Assembly: GCA_946615455.1 (NCBI GenBank)
Contig: CAMOHN010000024.1
Coordinates: forward strand, 1 to 10,036
Length of the DNA: 10,036 bases
Reading direction: 5' to 3'
Source of the DNA: an uncultured Bacteroidales bacterium
GTDB lineage: Bacteria > Bacteroidota > Bacteroidia > Bacteroidales > Paludibacteraceae
The notes beneath the pieces are model-generated. The model saw nothing but the letters and a program-made list of their open reading frames with translations, searched no databases and was not told where the DNA came from. Position numbers and translations under genes: made by a program. How positions within the stretch are numbered: the stretch's first letter is position 1; each line of letters begins with the position of its first letter. Positions 6,330 through 10,036 of the stretch are shown one piece after another.

Positions 6330-8328
6330 TGTTCGTATGGTTTTCGTTGGTTGTTTCGGTGTGTTTTGTTTGGTCAGGTTGCTCGTTGGCAGCCATCAGT
6401 TCGTCGCCACGGCTTTGCCACGGGCGCGGACCGAGTATGCGCTCCACATCGTCGGCGGTGATGACCTCACGCTCGATGAGCAGTTGGGCTATTTGGTGAT
6501 GCTGCTCGGCATGCTCTTTGAGAATCTGCTTGGCGCGGAGCATCTGCTCTTGGATGATGGCGGCAGACTCGGAGTCGATGACCTCGGCGGTCTTTTCGCT
6601 GTATGGTTTGGTCACGCTGTATTCATAGCGTCCGGTTGAGTCGTAGAAACTGATGTCTTTCAGTCGGTCGGACATGCCGTAGTAGGCGACCATAGCATAG
6701 GCCTGCTTGGTGGCACGCTCAAGGTCGTTGAGAGCGCCGGTAGAGGTCTGGTCAAGGAACACCTGTTCGGCTGCTCGTCCGCCTAAGAGGGCGCATAGTT
6801 CGTCCAGGATGTGTTCGCGGTTGGTCAGTTGTCGCTCTTCGGGCAGGTACCAAGCTGCCCCCAGTGCCATGCCTCGCGGCACAATGGTCACTTTGACAAG
6901 CGGGTTCGCCCAGCGCAGTAGCCAGCTGACGGTGGCATGCCCTGCCTCGTGGAAGGCGATGGAGCGTTTTTCGTCCTCGGTCATGATCTTGTTCTTGCGC
7001 TCCAAGCCGCCGACAATGCGATCCACCGCGTCCATAAAGTCCTGCCGACCAATGGTGGGGTGGTCGTGCCGTGCGGCTATCAAGGCTGCCTCGTTGCACA
7101 CATTGGCAATGTCTGCACCCGAGAATCCGGGCGTCTGTTTGCTAAGAAAATTCAGGTCCACCGAGTCGTCCAGTTTGAGCGAGCGCATGTGGACGGCAAA
7201 GATCTCTTTGCGCTCTTTGAGGTCGGGCAGTTCAACATGGATTTGGCGGTCAAATCGTCCGGCGCGCAATAGGGCAGGGTCCAGAATCTCAGCGCGGTTG
7301 GTGGCAGCCAAGATGATGACACCCGAGTTGGTACCAAAGCCGTCCATCTCGGTGAGTAGCTGGTTGAGTGTTGATTCGCGCTCGTCGTTGCCGCCGGTCA
7401 TCACGCTCTTGCCTCGTGCACGACCTACGGCATCAATCTCGTCGATGAAGATGATGGCGGGGGCTTTCTCTTTCGCCTGACGGAAAAGGTCTCGCACACG
7501 GCTGGCACCCACCCCCACGAACATCTCCACAAAGTCCGAGCCGGACATGGAGAAGAAGGGGACATCGGCTTCGCCTGCCACGGCCTTGGCCAGCAGTGTC
7601 TTGCCCGTCCCGGGAGGACCAACAAGCAGTGCGCCCTTGGGTATCTTGCCGCCCAGGTTCGTGTATTTCTCGGGGTTCTTCAAGAAGGCTACTATCTCTT
7701 CTACTTCTTGCTTGGCTCCTTCCAAACCGGCTACATCCTTAAAGGTGACTTTGTCTTTCTGGTCCTTGTCGAACAGGCGCGCTTTGGCTTTGCCTACGCC
7801 GAAGATGCCGCCCCCCATGTTGCCTATGCCACGGGTCATGAAGAAGAAAAAGACGAAGATGAGGATCCACGGGATGATGTTGACCAAGACCAGATACCAC
7901 ATGTCGCGCGATTTCTCGAAGGTGATGTCTATGGCGGTCATGCCAGCCTCTTTGCGGCGGGCATTGGCTGACTCCATGTATTTGGCAAACTCCTCGACGC
8001 TTGGGATGAGGGTGGTGATGGTGCCGTGTTGTTGCTCGCCGTTCTCCTGCGTACCGAACACCGTGGTATAGTGCTCGGAGACGATGACGGCTTTGGCATG
8101 GTTGTCCTCGTAAATAGAGACTTTGGACACCATGTTCTGCTCAATGTAAGAGGTGAACTGGGTGTAACTGAGTTCTTTGTCAATGCCTTTGTCCTGTCCG
8201 GGGTAGAAGAAAGTGACCAGCAGGATGGTGAAAAGGGCAAAGTATAGCCAGTTCCACCGGCGGCGTTTGGGTTGGTTGGGGTCTTGCCCCAACGGATTAG
8301 TCGGCTGCGTATTCGGTTGTTGTGCCAT
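6307..8328 (-). CDS. ftsH: ATP-dependent zinc metalloprotease FtsH
   Basis: A 673-residue membrane AAA+ protease that degrades damaged or regulatory membrane and cytosolic proteins as a hexamer. The order is a Gln/Asn/Pro-rich cytoplasmic head, transmembrane helix 1 (about 27-42), a periplasmic domain, transmembrane helix 2 (about 144-164, very Phe-rich), then the AAA module. That module has Walker A GPPGTGKT (237-244), pore Phe270, Walker B IIFIDEID (292-299), and the second region of homology with R355, R358 and R361. The protease site is HEAGH (H460, E461, H464), with D535 in LNDLE as probable third zinc ligand. The last 25 residues are hydrophilic and rich in Asn, Glu and Thr, probably disordered. 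It starts inside rsfS (32-bp overlap) and its end overlaps the M16 protease gene. Confidence 0.98.
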   Translation of the reverse strand: MAQQPNTQPTNPLGQDPNQPKRRRWNWLYFALFTILLVTFFYPGQDKGIDKELSYTQFTSYIEQNMVSKVSIYEDNHAKAVIVSEHYTTVFGTQENGEQQHGTITTLIPSVEEFAKYMESANARRKEAGMTAIDITFEKSRDMWYLVLVNIIPWILIFVFFFFMTRGIGNMGGGIFGVGKAKARLFDKDQKDKVTFKDVAGLEGAKQEVEEIVAFLKNPEKYTNLGGKIPKGALLVGPPGTGKTLLAKAVAGEADVPFFSMSGSDFVEMFVGVGASRVRDLFRQAKEKAPAIIFIDEIDAVGRARGKSVMTGGNDERESTLNQLLTEMDGFGTNSGVIILAATNRAEILDPALLRAGRFDRQIHVELPDLKERKEIFAVHMRSLKLDDSVDLNFLSKQTPGFSGADIANVCNEAALIAARHDHPTIGRQDFMDAVDRIVGGLERKNKIMTEDEKRSIAFHEAGHATVSWLLRWANPLVKVTIVPRGMALGAAWYLPEERQLTNREHILDELCALLGGRAAEQVFLDQTSTGALNDLERATKQAYAMVAYYGMSDRLKDISFYDSTGRYEYSVTKPYSEKTAEVIDSESAAIIQEQMLRAKQILKEHAEQHHQIAQLLIEREVITADDVERILGPRPWQSRGDELMAANEQPDQTKHTETTNENHTNNENENMA

Positions 8329-8665
8329 CGTTCCAAAGATTTTCTATGTCATAATACTCGCGCATGTGGCGCAACATGATATGTACAAAGACCGTGCCAT
8401 AGTCCATTGCCACCCATTCGCTGTTTTCTTTGCCGTCGGTGGCAAAGGGGTGTATGTGTGTTTGGCAGCGTACATAGTCGTCCACTTCGTCGGCAATGGC
8501 ATTCACCTGTGTAGTGCTGCCGCCTTCGGCAATGACCATATACTCAACGGGAGCCTCAGGAATGCTCCTCAGGTCGATGGCAACGATGCGTTGCCCTTTT
8601 TTGTTGCGGATGCCTTCAACAATGGTTTCCACCAGTTGCGGCGTAGTTATGTCTTCTTTTTTCAT
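8297..8665 (-). CDS. rsfS: Ribosomal silencing factor RsfS (YbeB/iojap family)
   Basis: A 122-residue protein, typical length for RsfS. Known members bind ribosomal protein uL14 on the large subunit and block subunit joining, which slows translation when nutrients are short. Family marks are DLRSI near residue 31, the EYMVIAEGGS strand (41-50) ahead of a helix, EWVAMDYGTVFVHI (83-96), and YYDIENLW (104-111). ATG 8665 is the first start of the frame and lies about 50 nt after the expected transcription start. No Shine-Dalgarno sequence is evident. It is the first gene of the minus-strand operon and overlaps ftsH by 32 bp. The rsfS-ftsH pairing is familiar in Bacteroidetes. Confidence 0.95.
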   Translation of the reverse strand: MKKEDITTPQLVETIVEGIRNKKGQRIVAIDLRSIPEAPVEYMVIAEGGSTTQVNAIADEVDDYVRCQTHIHPFATDGKENSEWVAMDYGTVFVHIMLRHMREYYDIENLWNDGTTTEYAAD

Positions 8666-8720
8666 CGTTTGAAAATGTTGTTTTTCTTTTGCTTCCGTCG
8701 AGGTGACAAAAAAGCGGGTG

Positions 8721-8752
8721 CAAAGATACAGCGTTTTTGGTTAATATAACAA
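8721..8752 (-). promoter_or_regulatory. Promoter of the rsfS-ftsH-M16-polyprenyl synthase operon
   Basis: Read on the minus strand, TATCTTTG (8728-8721) matches the Bacteroidetes -7 box TAnnTTTG. TTG (8752-8750) lies 21 nt upstream as the -33 element. Transcription should start near 8715, leaving a leader of about 50 nt before rsfS. The 108-bp gap between the HAD gene and rsfS holds this promoter and AT-rich sequence. I saw no convincing terminator hairpin for the HAD gene there. Confidence 0.72.
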
Positions 8753-8773
8753 GCGAATGTGAATTTTCGGCAG

Positions 8774-9430
8774 CTAATGGGACTGTAAGAATAGCAACAG
8801 TTCGTTCATACCACGGAAAACATGGTCGGCACCTTCGCGGAGCAGGTCTTTGTCGGGCAGCGGACCAGTATTGACCGCATAGGTAATCAGCCCTGCGGCT
8901 TTGGCCGAACGGACACCGAGCGGCGCGTTCTCAACCACGAAGCACTGCTCTTTGCTCAGTCCCGACTTTTGCCACGCCGCCAGATAGGGATCAGGGGCGG
9001 GTTTGCCTTTTTCTATGTCCAGAGCGGTAATCATTCGCTGACGGGTGAAGATACCCGGAAAGGCGAGGTCGAGCCGGTCGAAGAGGCTTTGTTGAGCACT
9101 GCCCGTCACGATCCATATCTGAGTGTCACCGCGCTGCTGAAGATAGGTGAGCAACCGGTCGGCTCCCTTGATAGGATCCGGCTCGCCCATGTCATGGAAC
9201 ATGCGGCTCTTCTCTTCGTAAATCTGCCATAGTTCGGCATCGTCTTTTTTGCCTTGACAGAGTTGGCGAAGGATGTCCATGCCGGTGCGTCCTTCTTGTT
9301 GGTAACAGGTCAGTTGGGGGAAGTTCAGTCCGTGCCGCGCTGCCACCGTTTCCCATGCCCGGGCATGATTGGGCATCGAGTCGAACAGCGTGCCGTCCAT
9401 ATCGAAAAAAAAGGCTTGTTCCACAGTCAC
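8774..9430 (-). CDS. HAD-superfamily hydrolase, beta-phosphoglucomutase-like (phosphatase or mutase)
   Basis: A cytoplasmic HAD subfamily I protein of about 218 residues from GTG 9430. Motif I is FFDMDGTLFDS (nucleophile D10, acid/base D12), motif II is IVTGS (T109), the motif III Lys is K143 in KGKPAPDPY, and motif IV is VVENAPLGV (E167 for magnesium). A helical cap sits between motifs I and II. This resembles beta-phosphoglucomutase and sugar-phosphate phosphatases, and the substrate cannot be told. The frame can be read from TTG 9457, but that codon lies within the -7 promoter box and cannot be in the message. GTG 9430 gives the usual short lead (MTVEQAFFFD), and GTG 9424 is also possible. 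The gene diverges from dxs and looks monocistronic or weakly linked to rsfS. Confidence 0.88.
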   Translation of the reverse strand: MTVEQAFFFDMDGTLFDSMPNHARAWETVAARHGLNFPQLTCYQQEGRTGMDILRQLCQGKKDDAELWQIYEEKSRMFHDMGEPDPIKGADRLLTYLQQRGDTQIWIVTGSAQQSLFDRLDLAFPGIFTRQRMITALDIEKGKPAPDPYLAAWQKSGLSKEQCFVVENAPLGVRSAKAAGLITYAVNTGPLPDKDLLREGADHVFRGMNELLLFLQSH

Positions 9431-9454
9431 TAAATCGTTCGTTTGAATCGGGCG

Positions 9455-9486
9455 CAAAGGTACGGCTGTTTTTCTGTGAGAGCAAA
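9455..9486 (-). promoter_or_regulatory. Promoter of the HAD hydrolase gene
   Basis: On the minus strand, TACCTTTG (9462-9455) fits TAnnTTTG, and TTTG (9486-9483) is exactly 20 nt upstream, a full match to the Bacteroidetes -33/-7 pattern. The expected start near 9449 leaves a leader of about 20 nt before GTG 9430. It is back-to-back with the dxs promoter, with 36 bp between the two -33 elements. Confidence 0.78.
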
Positions 9487-9522
9487 AGAAACGGCGTTTT
9501 CTGACAGATAATTGCTGCGGGC

Positions 9523-9553
9523 TTGCACATGTGAATGGCTTGCCCTATTTTTG
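9523..9553 (+). promoter_or_regulatory. Promoter of dxs
   Basis: TATTTTTG (9546-9553) matches the Bacteroidetes -7 box, with TTG at 9523-9525 exactly 20 nt upstream. Transcription should begin about 5 nt later, giving a leader of roughly 25 nt to the dxs ATG at 9584. No riboswitch could fit in so short a leader. Confidence 0.75.
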
Positions 9554-9583
9554 CCCGCCAAACAAAATGACGAAAACAATCCC

Positions 9584-10036
9584 ATGGTTTACCGATACCT
9601 GCCGCAACTGAACAGTCCGCGCGATTTGAAGGCTCTGCCTCGCGAGGCATTGCCGGATGTGTGTGACGAGTTGCGCGATTTTATCATACAGGAGTTGAGC
9701 CACAATCCCGGGCACTTAGCATCCTCGTTAGGTGCGATTGAACTGACTGTGGCACTGCATTATGTGTTCGATACCCCGACCGACAAAGTGGTGTGGGATG
9801 TAGGTCATCAGGCCTATGCCCACAAGATACTGACGGGTCGGCGCGAGCGTTTCCACACCAACCGTCAATTCGGCGGTTTAGCTCCTTTTCCCACACCGGA
9901 AGAAAGCGAGTACGACGCTTTTGTTTCGGGGCATGCCAGCACCAGCATCAGTGCGGCATTAGGCATTGAGCGTGCCGATACCATGCTGACGGACAAGAAA
10001 AAGACCCTGCCCAATGTGGTGGCGGTCATTGGTGAC
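9584..10036 (+). CDS. dxs: 1-deoxy-D-xylulose-5-phosphate synthase, N-terminal part (runs off window)
   Basis: The first 151 codons of a thiamine-diphosphate enzyme that joins pyruvate and glyceraldehyde 3-phosphate, the first step of the MEP isoprenoid pathway. Clear Dxs marks are SPRDLKALP near the N-terminus, HLASSLGAIELTVALHYVF, VWDVGHQAYAHKILTGRR (the His contacts the cofactor), ESEYDAF and SGHASTSISAALG. The window ends at VAVIGD, the beginning of the GDG cofactor-binding motif. GGLAPFPTPEESEYDAF is a little divergent from the commoner GGLSGFPK/R pattern. ATG 9584 is chosen because the earlier ATG 9567 is in another frame that stops after 14 codons. No Shine-Dalgarno sequence is evident. 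Its product would feed the polyprenyl synthase at 2496-3509. Confidence 0.95.
   Translation, partial: MVYRYLPQLNSPRDLKALPREALPDVCDELRDFIIQELSHNPGHLASSLGAIELTVALHYVFDTPTDKVVWDVGHQAYAHKILTGRRERFHTNRQFGGLAPFPTPEESEYDAFVSGHASTSISAALGIERADTMLTDKKKTLPNVVAVIGD

Noticed and set aside
5904..6461. 185-codon plus-strand frame across the M16/ftsH junction
   Set aside because: It is antisense to two strongly supported genes, has no family motif and has no promoter or ribosome site.
6707..7480. Long open frame of 257 codons on the plus strand opposite ftsH
   Set aside because: It lies wholly antisense to well-conserved ftsH, is unusually rich in Ser and Arg, and shows no recognisable domain. It is a codon-bias shadow.
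8329..8345. AATCTTTG before ftsH on the minus strand as an internal promoter
   Set aside because: It misses the conserved first T of TAnnTTTG, and no TTG sits 19-21 nt upstream. It also codes for the conserved end of RsfS.
9567..9611. 14-codon frame ahead of and overlapping dxs, a possible leader peptide
   Set aside because: It is short, has no ribosome site and no attenuator-like codon runs or hairpins. A chance ATG is the simpler reading.
9192..9650. 152-codon minus-strand frame overlapping the HAD gene and the dxs start
   Set aside because: It crosses two opposed promoters and is out of frame with the HAD motifs, with no recognisable domain.

Overview
The window reads as an ordinary, densely packed piece of a Bacteroidales chromosome. 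The evidence is a mammalian-type glutaminyl cyclase lipoprotein, a SufC/SufD pair, a secreted M16 protease whose predicted mature end starts with Gln, poor Shine-Dalgarno sequences at most starts, and three promoters that fit the Bacteroidetes -33/-7 pattern (TTG or TTTG, about 20 nt, TAnnTTTG). The family or genus cannot be fixed from the sequence alone. No mobile element, CRISPR array, tRNA, rRNA or defence island was seen, and almost every base is coding.

Left part, plus strand (1-2534): the 3' end of a ribose-phosphate pyrophosphokinase gene (prs), a periplasmic glutaminyl-peptide cyclotransferase lipoprotein, sufC, and a very short sufD that overlaps sufC. Spacings of 17 bp, 12 bp and a 19-bp overlap suggest one transcription unit. 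sufB and sufS are not beside sufCD.

Middle part, minus strand (8752 down to 2496): a promoter at 8721-8752 drives rsfS, then ftsH, a two-domain M16 metalloprotease and a long-chain polyprenyl diphosphate synthase. Neighbours overlap by 32 bp and 23 bp, and the last gap is 15 bp. This operon runs convergently into sufD with a 39-bp coding overlap.

Right part (8774-10036): a HAD-family phosphatase or phosphomutase on the minus strand and dxs on the plus strand, which runs off the window. They diverge from a compact region in which both promoters are visible. The HAD promoter overlaps the longest open frame and shows that the real start lies further in.

Functional threads: Dxs starts the MEP pathway, whose isoprene units the polyprenyl synthase would condense into a quinone or lipid-carrier side chain. 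The glutaminyl cyclase would cyclise N-terminal Gln left by signal peptidase, and the M16 protease here is a probable substrate. FtsH handles membrane protein quality control, RsfS silences ribosomes, and SufC/SufD assemble Fe-S clusters. The least routine items are the half-length SufD and the separation of sufCD from sufB/sufS. I do not see a convincing undescribed system.
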